Below are positions 15,301 through 22,085 of a DNA stretch of 28,875 nt, in pieces; position 1 is the first letter of the stretch, and the number at the start of each line of letters is the position of its first letter. The DNA is from Pseudomonadota bacterium (lineage in GTDB: Bacteria > Pseudomonadota > Gammaproteobacteria > Burkholderiales > Burkholderiaceae_B). The stretch lies in contig JAFACG010000020.1 in NCBI GenBank assembly GCA_023425645.1, positions 1-28,875 on the forward strand, written 5' to 3'. A program made the position numbers and the translations under genes. The notes under the pieces are model-generated. The model was given only the letters and a program-made list of their open reading frames with translations, did no database searches and was not told the DNA's origin.

Positions 15301-18278
15301 TCCAGCTTGACCTCGCACTGCAGCAGGCCGCGCTCATCGCTGCGGCCCTTGCACAGCGTACCCAGATCCTGGCGCTCCTCCTGATTGTCATAGCTGTAGA
15401 AACCGCCCACCATGCGCTTGCGGGTGGAGTAGCGCACCACATTGGCCGCATCCACGCGTACCGCCGCATCCTTCACAGGCTTGCCGTCGGGACTGAGCGC
15501 CAGCACCGTCAGCGTCGTACTGGAGCCGGCCTTCAGCCAGCTGCCGGCACGCAGCCCGGCCACCACGTCGGCCGGCCATACCGGCACGGTCTGCATCAGT
15601 GTCTGGATTTCGCCATTGGGATCGGCAAAGGTCGCCTCCACCACGAACTCGGAAGGCTGCGTCACCGCCGGCAGTTCCTTGAGCTCCGCCCGCAGGCCGC
15701 CCTGGGCATCCAGCTGGAAGCGTTCCTTGTTCAGGAACACGCGCGGCTCAGAGGACGCATTGTCGCCCTCCTGCGGCGCGGCGAAGGTGAAATCATCGTA
15801 GGCGCTGAACGAAGGCGCGCGGGTGCGCACCACGCCGGACAGCTGCACGGGCAGGAAGTCGGCCGGGCCTCCGGACAGGTACTGCAACTGCATGTCCGCC
15901 TGCATGGATTCGGGCCGCACCAGATAGGGATGCGCCTGCCCGTCGCTCAATTTGAGCGAGCCGCCCAGCACGGGCAGCTTGAACTCTTCGACGCGGAACT
16001 CACCGAAGGAGAAATACTGGTCGTCGCCCTGCGTGGACAAGGTGTATACGCCCAGCTCCGCGTCCTTGGGAATCTTCCAGTCATTCAGGGCGAACGTGCT
16101 GCCGGCGGCCGTGGTGTGCCACTTCAAGGGCAGCTCGATCCGCTTGCCCGTGCCCTGGTGCTCCAGGACCATGGTGCTGGGGTAGCGGTCGGGCGCGGCG
16201 AAACCGGAGCGCACGCGATCGGTCAGATAGTGTTTCATGTGCACCACTTCGCCGGCGCGAAACAGGTTGCGGTCCAGCACGGTGTGGGCCACCATGCCGT
16301 CGCGGCTGCCCCAGGCGTAAGGCACATTGAAACGCCAAGGCTCGATGCCCGAATTCCAGTCGCTGAATGCGAAACTGAAATCGTCCTTGCCGCGGGCCAT
16401 GGGATTGTCTTTGTCGATGCGGGCCGTCACATACAGGCCGGAGAGCTGGCTGTCATCACAGTAATCCACGGCCGCCACAGGCTGGGGATGGTGGAACAGC
16501 CCGTTCTCGTCCGTCCGGCCCTCCACCAGCTCTTCGCCGCGGCAGTTCATGACGCGCACCAGCGCGCCGGGCACGACCTTGGCGTCGTCCAGGGTCGTGA
16601 CCCAGACCATCAGGTCATCGCCCCCTTTCTTGATGTGCACGCCCAGGTTGGTGACCAGGGCCGACGTGCGCACATACATGGTCTTGCCCGATTCCAGCAG
16701 GGATGCGCCCAGCCGCGGCGAGGCCACTTCCAGCACGTGAAAGCCAGGCTCGCGCAGCGGCACGCCGACCAGTTCGAAGGGACGCTCGCCCTTCTGGTCC
16801 ATGCCGGGCAAGGTCAATTGCTGGACCTTCTGGTCCATGCCGGGCAAGGTCAATTGCTGGACCTTCTGGCCCTTGAGCAAGGATTCGCCGCGCAGATCCA
16901 GCATGCCGTTCTCGTCAACGGGGCCGTTGACCTTGTAGCCGTTCCCCATGAGGGCTCTCAGGCGTTCGGCCTGGATGTTCCAGCCGTAGTCCAGCTGGCG
17001 CAGGCGCGCATACCACTCCAGCACCTGCTTGTCGTCGCGCAGCACCATGTCCCCCACCTGGCCCGCGGACACCACCATGTCCTGCGTGACCAGGCTGGGC
17101 TCCACATTGCGCAGGCTCAAGCCCAGGGCCGGCGGATCCGAATCGTCCGAGCCGTCGTACGAGGCATGGCCGAAACGCTCCACGATGCCGAACGGCTCCA
17201 CGGCGAACTTGACCAGCGGCGGATACGTGCCGGTGCGCACGCCCTGCGTCAGCAGTTCCGGATTGCTCAGGCTGCGGCCGGCATCGTCCTTCAGGCCGGA
17301 CGGAGCCACGATCTGCAACTGCGCGTTCTCGGGGAACGGCCCTTCGAAACGCACCGTCTCGCTCGCGCCGCGATCCTGCCAGCCCTCGCCCTCGTCGAAT
17401 GCGGGCTTCCATTCCTGCGAGCCCGCCTTCAGGCGGAACCGGGACAGTTGCTCATACTCCACGGCCGAGGAGAACTGCACGCTCAGGCTGCCTACCGGCG
17501 TGCAGGGAGCGTCAGCGCGTTCGCGCAGGCAGGACAGCGACGCGCTGAAGGCCGGGCGCACCGAGAAATCAAAGGCATAGCGATCCGAACTGGGCACGCC
17601 CTTGCGATTGGCTATCTTGGTCAGGATGCCGGGATCCAGCACCACCGACACGTCGGCGCCCGCCGGCAAGGTGCGCGAGCACTGCACGGCCTGGTAGCGC
17701 TCGCCCACCTCGTCCACGTAGTACTCGGACTTGATCAAGGCATCGCGCTGGGCCGCATCCAGCGTCTTCAGGGGAATCCGCTCGCCTATGCCTTCCACGC
17801 GGCAATAGCCGTGCTTGACCAGCGAGGCGGCATCCACGGGAGCCGTGAAGCTGAAAAGGAAGGCCTGGTCTTCGGAGATGGTCGAATAATACGGGCGGTT
17901 GCTGTCCAGAACGGGACCGCCGGAGTTGAAGCGGTACTGCGCCGGGCCGCTGATGGCCTCGCCCGACAGGCTGCGGAACGTCGTGGAGACGGTCGCCGTG
18001 CAGCTGAGGCCCGGTCCTGGCCGCTCCGTGAATTCGTAGATCCAGCGGCGCGCGTCCAGCCAGCGCCCCTGGCCGCTGACCTCGGGATCGTCGCATTGCA
18101 CCAGCACGGGCGGCGGCAGCTGCGAATCGCCGAAGCGCACGACCGGGGCGGCAAAAGTGACTTTGACGTCCCGCAGCTCGCTGGTCGCTCCCTTGGGCGA
18201 AAAGCTGCTGATGGACACGGCCTGGGCGCACGTCGCGCCCGCCAAAAGCGTCAAACCAAGCAAAGCGTGGCGCTTCAT
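12336..18278 (-). CDS. Alpha-2-macroglobulin family protein (large, periplasmic)
   Basis: A 1980-residue protein. Bacterial alpha-2-macroglobulins are periplasmic protease traps, thought to protect the envelope, often encoded next to PbpC as here. The signal peptide is residues 1-20, ending AQA; there is no lipobox, unlike E. coli YfhM. A series of macroglobulin beta-sandwich domains follows. The thioester motif is retained as YPYTCFEQLASRS with Cys1510 and Gln1513. A Gly-rich linker (about 1255-1265) precedes a TRELLDTLLLW segment. Start 18278 is chosen because GGGGAAG lies just upstream; the frame is open to 18647 but without support. An exact 12-residue tandem duplication occurs at 472-495. 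It is longer than the 1500-1650 residues of E. coli homologues. Confidence 0.93.
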   Translation of the reverse strand: MKRHALLGLTLLAGATCAQAVSISSFSPKGATSELRDVKVTFAAPVVRFGDSQLPPPVLVQCDDPEVSGQGRWLDARRWIYEFTERPGPGLSCTATVSTTFRSLSGEAISGPAQYRFNSGGPVLDSNRPYYSTISEDQAFLFSFTAPVDAASLVKHGYCRVEGIGERIPLKTLDAAQRDALIKSEYYVDEVGERYQAVQCSRTLPAGADVSVVLDPGILTKIANRKGVPSSDRYAFDFSVRPAFSASLSCLRERADAPCTPVGSLSVQFSSAVEYEQLSRFRLKAGSQEWKPAFDEGEGWQDRGASETVRFEGPFPENAQLQIVAPSGLKDDAGRSLSNPELLTQGVRTGTYPPLVKFAVEPFGIVERFGHASYDGSDDSDPPALGLSLRNVEPSLVTQDMVVSAGQVGDMVLRDDKQVLEWYARLRQLDYGWNIQAERLRALMGNGYKVNGPVDENGMLDLRGESLLKGQKVQQLTLPGMDQKVQQLTLPGMDQKGERPFELVGVPLREPGFHVLEVASPRLGASLLESGKTMYVRTSALVTNLGVHIKKGGDDLMVWVTTLDDAKVVPGALVRVMNCRGEELVEGRTDENGLFHHPQPVAAVDYCDDSQLSGLYVTARIDKDNPMARGKDDFSFAFSDWNSGIEPWRFNVPYAWGSRDGMVAHTVLDRNLFRAGEVVHMKHYLTDRVRSGFAAPDRYPSTMVLEHQGTGKRIELPLKWHTTAAGSTFALNDWKIPKDAELGVYTLSTQGDDQYFSFGEFRVEEFKLPVLGGSLKLSDGQAHPYLVRPESMQADMQLQYLSGGPADFLPVQLSGVVRTRAPSFSAYDDFTFAAPQEGDNASSEPRVFLNKERFQLDAQGGLRAELKELPAVTQPSEFVVEATFADPNGEIQTLMQTVPVWPADVVAGLRAGSWLKAGSSTTLTVLALSPDGKPVKDAAVRVDAANVVRYSTRKRMVGGFYSYDNQEERQDLGTLCKGRSDERGLLQCEVKLEKGGQVELRAVASDAQGRESVAASSVWVSGSGELWFGGQNDDRIDVIPARKSWAPGEQAQFQVRMPFRKATALVSVEREGVLQARVLQLEGENPTVSVDIKPEWGPNVYVSVLVLRGRLREVPWYSFFTWGWSQPLNWYKAYSEGGGEFVAPTTTVDLSKPTYRFGLAGIEVTSQQDALDVKVSTDRSQYAIREQAKVDIQVLGKDGAPAAGASVALAAVDQALLELSPNGSWDLLGAMRALRSYNVLTATAQSEIVGRRHYGRKAVPAGGGGGKSPTRELLDTLLLWKGNVELDEQGRATVTVPLKDALTRYRIVAVADLGGKRFGTGSAEMVTTQDLQIISALPAIAREGDRYEAQVTVRNSSPRAMKVELQAQYDGAGLPGASLPAKTIELPSGSAALVSWPMTVPASSGTAPSHTLGWTVQARELGQPDAARPAQDRLAIKQEIFPAVQVTVQQATLAAVSAEQALTLLVQAPAGALRDEQGRIQGGLQMLFRSSLGGGLEGVRAWFERYPYTCFEQLASRSLGLRAEQDWAALMQRIPSYITQDGLLRYFPSPYASGSRVLTAYILEISDMAQALGLNFAIPEMYRHEMLQGLQNAVNGRLRESRNASRQDRDIELVRLTSILARYGMARVNMVDSVEPNLQSWPTETLLAWVDLTQRLPGIKQAEQTRQQALDLIQARLVSRGTRLVFGEDRLNGDPWTMSSRVTNQARLMMQMSGQPGWAEDMPRLAQGLLLEQRRGAWGMTTENLLAGLAIEQFSRHYEQPVHGQSMVILGSESAQVVDWDALTPNRQGVRSTRIDVPWRGPEADDLSIELMGEGKAWVDVRSLAAVPVDKPIAAGLSVERSMKAVEQAKPGVWSRGDIARITLTVKAQGPASWVVVSDPIPAGATILGSGLGRDSALATEGERNEGVAWPAFVERRFDGYRAYYERFPEGTTTVEYTVRLNTVGQFVLPATRVEALYEPDVFAVWPNDGTLDVVDAPAP
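16792..16863. repeat. Exact tandem 36-bp duplication inside the alpha-2-macroglobulin gene
   Basis: Two identical adjacent 36-base units (16792-16827 and 16828-16863), followed by the first six bases of a third. The duplication is in frame and encodes KVQQLTLPGMDQ twice (residues 472-483 and 484-495). Absence of any base difference suggests recent slippage. Confidence 0.95.
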
Positions 18279-18443
18279 CGTTCTTCCCCTGTAGACGAAC
18301 TGTTTTCGGCGCACAGTGTAGAGGAAATCGGTCCGCCTGAGGCAGGCAAACCTGGGCCGTATCCGCCACCGCCGCGCCATCCCCGGTTCCACTGCGGGCC
18401 GAGCCCGCGTAGAGTCCTGATTCGATGTGCATTTGACGAGTCT

Positions 18444-18476
18444 GACGCATTTGAAAGCAAAGATTTCAAATGCGTC
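18444..18476. promoter_or_regulatory. Perfect 13-bp inverted repeat, possible shared operator
   Basis: GACGCATTTGAAA at 18444-18456 is the exact reverse complement of TTTCAAATGCGTC at 18464-18476, with a 7-base spacer. The core GCATTTGA recurs as a direct copy at 18429-18436, 18 bases from the copy at 18447-18454. It lies about midway between two divergent genes (166 and 162 bases from their start codons). No T-run follows on either strand, which argues against a terminator. Confidence 0.55.
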
Positions 18477-18552
18477 CAAAGGTGCTGATTCAGGCCCGCG
18501 GGCCCGGCCGGCACTATCATGGGCATCGGTTTTGCCAGCCACCCCCCCGGTC

Positions 18553-18582
18553 TGGAAAACAGCCGCCGCGCCCTCATATACT
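18553..18582 (+). promoter_or_regulatory. Possible sigma-70 promoter of the 18638 gene
   Basis: TATACT at 18577-18582 is a good -10 hexamer. The best -35 is the weak TGGAAA at 18553-18558, with an 18-base spacer. A transcript would start near 18589, about 50 bases before the start codon. Confidence 0.4.
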
Positions 18583-18637
18583 ACTCGGGTCGCACGGTTT
18601 TGCGGCCTTTGCCAGAATCTGTTTTCAGGACATGCCC

Positions 18638-19186
18638 ATGAGCCCAATGACGCTGGAGAAACTGGACGACATCCGCAACGACTGCCGCAAACTGGTCAGC
18701 CAGCGCGCCTTGCTGTCGGCTGCCGCGGCCGTGGTGCCCATTCCGGGCGTGGACGTGGGCACGGACGTCGCCATCCTGATGAAAATCATCCCCATGATCA
18801 ACGCCCGCTTCGGCCTGTTGGCCGAGGACGTGGAAAGCCTGAGCCCGGAATTGAAGAAACTGGTGATCGTGGGCGGCGCCAGCATGGGCGTGGGCCTGGT
18901 GGGCCGGGTGCTGACGACCGACCGGGTCGTCAATATGCTGGTGCGCATGGGAGCCAAGAAACTGGCCGGCACATACGGCGCCAAGTATGTGCCGCTGATC
19001 GGCAGCGCGATCTCATCCACGATCAGTTTCGTGGTGCTGCGCAAGGTGGGCAACCAGCACATCGATGAATGCTACGAGACTGCCCGCCGGCTCCTGCTGG
19101 AGCAACAACGCCAGCACGCCGTCCATACGCTGGATGGCCATGCCGACGGGCTGATTCGCGAGGTCGGCGACTCCGGCGCACGATGA
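18638..19186 (+). CDS. Hypothetical protein with DUF697-like hydrophobic core
   Basis: A 182-residue protein from the ATG at 18638, which has AGGA at 18627-18630 seven bases upstream; an ATG at 18632 is too close to that site. The segment SAAAAVVPIPGVDVGTDVAILMKIIPMINARFGL resembles, in pattern only, the helical DUF697 domain seen at the end of some GTPases and in YcjF-like proteins. A glycine-rich helix (VVGGASMGVGLVGRVL) and a second hydrophobic segment (YVPLIGSAISSTISFVVL) follow, so membrane association is likely. The C terminus is polar (CYETARRLLLEQQRQHA). There is no GTPase domain. It converges on the nitronate monooxygenase gene with a 19-base gap. Function unknown. Confidence 0.72.
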   Translation: MSPMTLEKLDDIRNDCRKLVSQRALLSAAAAVVPIPGVDVGTDVAILMKIIPMINARFGLLAEDVESLSPELKKLVIVGGASMGVGLVGRVLTTDRVVNMLVRMGAKKLAGTYGAKYVPLIGSAISSTISFVVLRKVGNQHIDECYETARRLLLEQQRQHAVHTLDGHADGLIREVGDSGAR

Positions 19187-19205
19187 GCCGGGGCCGCCGA
19201 AGGGC

Positions 19206-20354
19206 TCAGCCCGCCGCCGGCTGGACGGCGTCGGAGCTGCGCCCGTTGAGCATGTAATCCATCAATTCGCGCACCGACTTCATGGCCTTGCCGAAGGGCA
19301 AAGCCTCCGAGCTGCGGAAGAACAGGCCGCGCTGCACATCGCCCTGCAAGGCGTAGGCCAGCTGTCGGTCGATGCAGAACTGCCCATGGCGCTGCACGCC
19401 GTCGCGCAGGCCGCAATGCGCCAGGCAGTCGAAGCCTTCCGTGCAGGGCCGCTCGCGCGCCACGGACTGCAGCTTGCCTTCCTTGTGCAGGTAGGCGTCC
19501 AGCCACGGCGTGCGCACGGCGCGCGCCGGCAGGCCGGCCACGCTCATGAAGGTGACGATGTCCTTGGGCTCGGCGTCGAGCAGGACGCGCTTGAAATTGG
19601 CGTGGGCATCGCCTTCGGAGGTGACCGCGAAAGCCGTGCCCAGCTGGACGCCGTCCGCGCCCCAACCCATCAGTTCGCGCACCTGCTCGGGGCGGTGCAC
19701 CCCGCCGGCGGCGATCAGGGGGATGCGTTCGGCTTCCAGGCCCAGCTCGCGGAACAGGGCCCGGCACCCCTCCAGCACGCGTTGGAACGCATATTCAGGC
19801 TTGCTGAGCGACCGGTCGTCGGGCGCGCCCAGGTGCCCCGCAGCGTAACGCGGGTTCTCGATAACCACGGCGTCGGGCAGGCGTTTGCGGCGCAGCCACT
19901 TCTTGATCAGCAGCGTGACTCCGCGCACGTCGGACAGGATGGGGATCAGGGCCACCTTGGGATGGTCCTGGACCAGTTCAGGCAGGTCCAGCGGCAGGCC
20001 GGCGCCCACCACCACCGCATCCGCTCCGCTTTCGCAGGACTGGCGCACATAGGCCGGATACTGGGACACGGCTTTCATGACATTGACCGCCACCGCGCCC
20101 TGCCCGCCCGAGCGCTGCCTCGCACTGCGGATCTCACGGTCCAGGGCCTGCAGATTGGCGGCGTCCACCACTTCCTTGGGCACGTCGCCCCGGGTATTGT
20201 CCATGAGGTCGTCATGGTGACGCCGCAGGTCCACGCTGGAAATCGTTCCCAGCCCGCCCAGCGCCGCCACCGCGCCGGCCAGCCGGGACGCCGAGATGCC
20301 GACCCCCATGCCCCCCTGGACGATGGGCAGAAGCAGTTTTCCCTTCAGGGACAT
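19206..20354 (-). CDS. Nitronate monooxygenase-like FMN protein with C-terminal cysteine cluster
   Basis: A 382-residue TIM-barrel flavoprotein of the 2-nitropropane dioxygenase family. Signatures are PIVQGGMGVGIS at the N terminus, ADAVVVGAGLPLDLP, ILSDVRG, AAGGVHRPEQVRELMGWGADGVQLGTAF (FMN phosphate-binding region) and a C-terminal KSVRELMDYML helix. Four cysteines, C304, C310, C314 and C327 (spacing C-x5-C-x3-C-x12-C), precede that helix, as in a subgroup of the family. Classical enzymes oxidise nitronates such as propionate-3-nitronate; this subgroup may differ. ATG 20354 is preferred because a TATAAC -10-like hexamer at 20382-20387 would start RNA close to an alternative GTG at 20378. 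It lies 112 bases downstream of hemN on the same strand. Confidence 0.82.
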   Translation of the reverse strand: MSLKGKLLLPIVQGGMGVGISASRLAGAVAALGGLGTISSVDLRRHHDDLMDNTRGDVPKEVVDAANLQALDREIRSARQRSGGQGAVAVNVMKAVSQYPAYVRQSCESGADAVVVGAGLPLDLPELVQDHPKVALIPILSDVRGVTLLIKKWLRRKRLPDAVVIENPRYAAGHLGAPDDRSLSKPEYAFQRVLEGCRALFRELGLEAERIPLIAAGGVHRPEQVRELMGWGADGVQLGTAFAVTSEGDAHANFKRVLLDAEPKDIVTFMSVAGLPARAVRTPWLDAYLHKEGKLQSVARERPCTEGFDCLAHCGLRDGVQRHGQFCIDRQLAYALQGDVQRGLFFRSSEALPFGKAMKSVRELMDYMLNGRSSDAVQPAAG

Positions 20355-20381
20355 GAGACGCAAATCCGTCTTTAGCACGAT

Positions 20382-20387
20382 GTTATA
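20382..20387 (-). promoter_or_regulatory. Possible -10 element of the nitronate monooxygenase gene
   Basis: TATAAC on the minus strand, about 28 bases upstream of the preferred start codon. No good -35 hexamer lies at the right spacing, so the call is weak. Confidence 0.3.
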
Positions 20388-20410
20388 CCTTAAGTTGATG
20401 CAAGAAGCTG

Positions 20411-20431
20411 CCCGGCCACGTCGGGGCCGGG
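20411..20431 (-). terminator. Hairpin after hemN, weak terminator candidate
   Basis: A 7-bp perfect stem CCCGGCC (20411-20417) and GGCCGGG (20425-20431) with a 7-base loop, between hemN and the next minus-strand gene. On the minus strand it is followed by CAGCTTCTTGC, not a real T-run. Confidence 0.35.
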
Positions 20432-20466
20432 AACAGGGCAATGGACGTCGGCCGGCGGCCGGTGCG

Positions 20467-21888
20467 TCAGATCAGGCGGGAGTAGCGGGCCGTCGTGGCC
20501 TGGGCCAGGTATTTGTCGAACACCATGCTCAGGGCGCGCACGAACAGGCGGCCCTTGGGCAGCACGCGGATGGACTCGCCGTCCACCGCCACCAGGCCGG
20601 CTTCTTCGTAGGTGTGCAGCTCCTGCAGTTCCGTGGCGAAATAGCTGGCGAAGTCGATGCCGTAGCGCGCCTCCAGGCGGGCGATTTGCACCGGCACGCT
20701 GCACATCAGGTTCATGATGATTTCAGCGCGCAGCCGGTCGTCCTGCTGCATGACGATGCCCCGCTCCACGGGAATGCGGCCGCGGTCCAGGTCTGCATAG
20801 TAATTGCGCAGGCTGCGAGCGTTCTGCACGTGCATGGGGCCCACATGGCCGATGGAGGACACGCCGAAGGACACCAGGTCGCAGGAAGCGCGCGTGGTGT
20901 AGCCCTGAAAGTTGCGGTGCAGACTGCCGTCCAGGCGCGCCAGGTTCAATTCATCCGTGGGCAGCGCGAAATGATCCAGGCCGATATAGACATAGCCGGC
21001 GTCCAGCAGGCGCTGCGAGGACATCAGGAACAGCTGCAGGCGCTGCTCGGCGTCGGGCAGGTCGGCCTCGCGTATCAGGCGCTGGGCCTTGAAACGATTG
21101 GGCAGGTGCGCATAGTTGTATAAGGCGATGCGGTCGGGGCGCAGTTCCACCAGTGAATCGATGGTGGCCGCGAAACTGTCCAGGCTCTGCAGCGGCAGGC
21201 CGTAGATGAGGTCGGTATTGATGGACTGGAAGCCCGCGGCGCGGCCGTCCTGCACGGCGCGGCGCACCATGTCGAAGGGCTGGATGCGGTTGACGGCCTC
21301 CTGAACGCGCGGATCGAAATCCTGCACACCGAAGCTGGTGCGATTGAAGCCCAGTTCCGCCAGGCCCTGCAAGGTGCCGTCGGCCAGGGTGCGCGGATCG
21401 ATCTCTATGCCCTGCTCGGCATCGGGCGTAAACTGGAAACGCGCCTGCAGGCGTTCCATCAGCCGCGCCAGTTGCGCATGTTCCAGGAAAGTGGGCGAGC
21501 CCCCGCCCAGGTGCAGTTGTTCGGTGCGCCGGTCCTCGCCCATATACTGGGTGACCATGTCGATCTCGCGCAGCAGGTAGCGCAGATACTGTTCGCTCTT
21601 GCTGCGGTCCTGGGTGATGACCTTGTTGCAGGCGCAAAAGTAGCACAAGGACTGGCAGAACGGGATGTGCAGGTAGACCGACAAGGGCGGATTGCTGCTG
21701 CTCAGGGCGCGGCGCGAGAGTTCATGTATATAGGGCTGCGCAGGAAAATCCTGAAAGAAGCGATCGGCCGTCGGGTAGGATGTGTAGCGCGGGCCGGTGC
21801 GGTCGAAACGCCGGATCAGGGCTTCGGAGATTTCGATGTCGGGATTGCCGAGCGCCGGTGCGTCGGGTTCTTCCAGGATACTGGGCAT
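20467..21888 (-). CDS. hemN: Oxygen-independent coproporphyrinogen III oxidase (radical SAM)
   Basis: A 473-residue radical SAM enzyme that decarboxylates two propionate side chains of coproporphyrinogen III to give protoporphyrinogen IX without oxygen. The cluster-binding motif C-x3-C-x2-C is Cys78, Cys82 and Cys85, followed by Cys87 as in true HemN. Other HemN features are RYTSYPTADRF near the N terminus, YLHIPFC, LHLGGGSPTFL, EIDPR, FNRTSFGVQDFD, NTDLIYGLPLQ, the GLDHFALP block and the C-terminal RYSRLI. ATG 21888 is chosen because GGAG lies eight bases upstream. An FNR-like site and matched -10 upstream indicate induction when oxygen is low. It diverges from the mrp operon. Confidence 0.95.
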   Translation of the reverse strand: MPSILEEPDAPALGNPDIEISEALIRRFDRTGPRYTSYPTADRFFQDFPAQPYIHELSRRALSSSNPPLSVYLHIPFCQSLCYFCACNKVITQDRSKSEQYLRYLLREIDMVTQYMGEDRRTEQLHLGGGSPTFLEHAQLARLMERLQARFQFTPDAEQGIEIDPRTLADGTLQGLAELGFNRTSFGVQDFDPRVQEAVNRIQPFDMVRRAVQDGRAAGFQSINTDLIYGLPLQSLDSFAATIDSLVELRPDRIALYNYAHLPNRFKAQRLIREADLPDAEQRLQLFLMSSQRLLDAGYVYIGLDHFALPTDELNLARLDGSLHRNFQGYTTRASCDLVSFGVSSIGHVGPMHVQNARSLRNYYADLDRGRIPVERGIVMQQDDRLRAEIIMNLMCSVPVQIARLEARYGIDFASYFATELQELHTYEEAGLVAVDGESIRVLPKGRLFVRALSMVFDKYLAQATTARYSRLI

Positions 21889-21932
21889 GGCGGATTCTCC
21901 AGCAAGAGGCCTTTTCTTCTTGATAAGCACTC

Positions 21933-21938
21933 ATTGTG
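21933..21938 (-). promoter_or_regulatory. -10 element of the hemN promoter
   Basis: Minus-strand CACAAT (4 of 6 matches to TATAAT), centred 32 bases downstream of the FNR-box centre. This is the spacing of a class II FNR-activated promoter and predicts a start near 21926, about 38 bases before the hemN start codon. Confidence 0.5.
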
Positions 21939-21960
21939 AGAGAAAACCCTGGCGAGCCAA

Positions 21961-21974
21961 TTGACCTGCATCAA
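21961..21974 (-). promoter_or_regulatory. FNR/Anr-like box upstream of hemN
   Basis: TTGACCTGCATCAA on the plus strand (TTGATGCAGGTCAA on the minus strand) matches the FNR consensus TTGAT-N4-ATCAA at nine of ten fixed positions. It lies about 80 bases upstream of the hemN start codon. FNR-family control of hemN is well known in other proteobacteria. Confidence 0.75.
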
Positions 21975-21983
21975 GACCGCGAC

Positions 21984-22001
21984 AAGTAAAAAAATTTACT
22001 T
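21984..22001. repeat. AT-rich inverted repeat in the hemN/mrp intergenic region
   Basis: AAGTAAA (21984-21990) and TTTACTT (21995-22001) with a four-base A loop, running into further T's on the plus strand. It lies upstream of both the hemN FNR box and the mrp promoter; it may be a UP-like element or a protein site. Confidence 0.4.
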
Positions 22002-22018
22002 TTTTAGCTGACGACAGG

Positions 22019-22046
22019 CTGACATTAGCGTCATATATCGTATCAT
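22019..22046 (+). promoter_or_regulatory. Probable sigma-70 promoter of the mrp operon
   Basis: CTGACA at 22019-22024 and TATCAT at 22041-22046, each one base from consensus, with a 16-base spacer. The start would fall near 22053, some 33 bases before the mrpA start codon. A 6-bp inverted repeat, TTAGCG (22025-22030) and CGCTAA (22051-22056), straddles the -10. Confidence 0.55.
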
Positions 22047-22085
22047 TAAGCGCTAACCGTCTAATTTACCGCCCGTTGGAGCCTG

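Larger units (their letters stand above)
18279..18637. other. 359-base divergent intergenic region
   Basis: This gap separates the minus-strand alpha-2-macroglobulin gene from the plus-strand gene at 18638. It holds a 13-bp inverted repeat (18444-18476), a further direct copy of GCATTTGA at 18429-18436, and a TATACT -10-like hexamer for the plus-strand gene at 18577-18582. Open frames run through it on both strands, but none has a ribosome-binding site or recognisable protein. Confidence 0.7.

Noticed and set aside
12990..18488. Long plus-strand open frames (684 and 852 codons) opposite the alpha-2-macroglobulin gene
   Set aside because: Low-complexity composition, no ribosome-binding sites, and full overlap with a conserved gene mark them as shadows.
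18279..18647. Upstream extension of the alpha-2-macroglobulin frame to 18647
   Set aside because: It would bury a good signal peptide and ribosome-binding site inside the protein and cross the intergenic inverted repeat.
21920..21933. A second FNR-like site (TTGATAAGCACTCA) near hemN
   Set aside because: Only the left half matches; the right half has two of five consensus bases.
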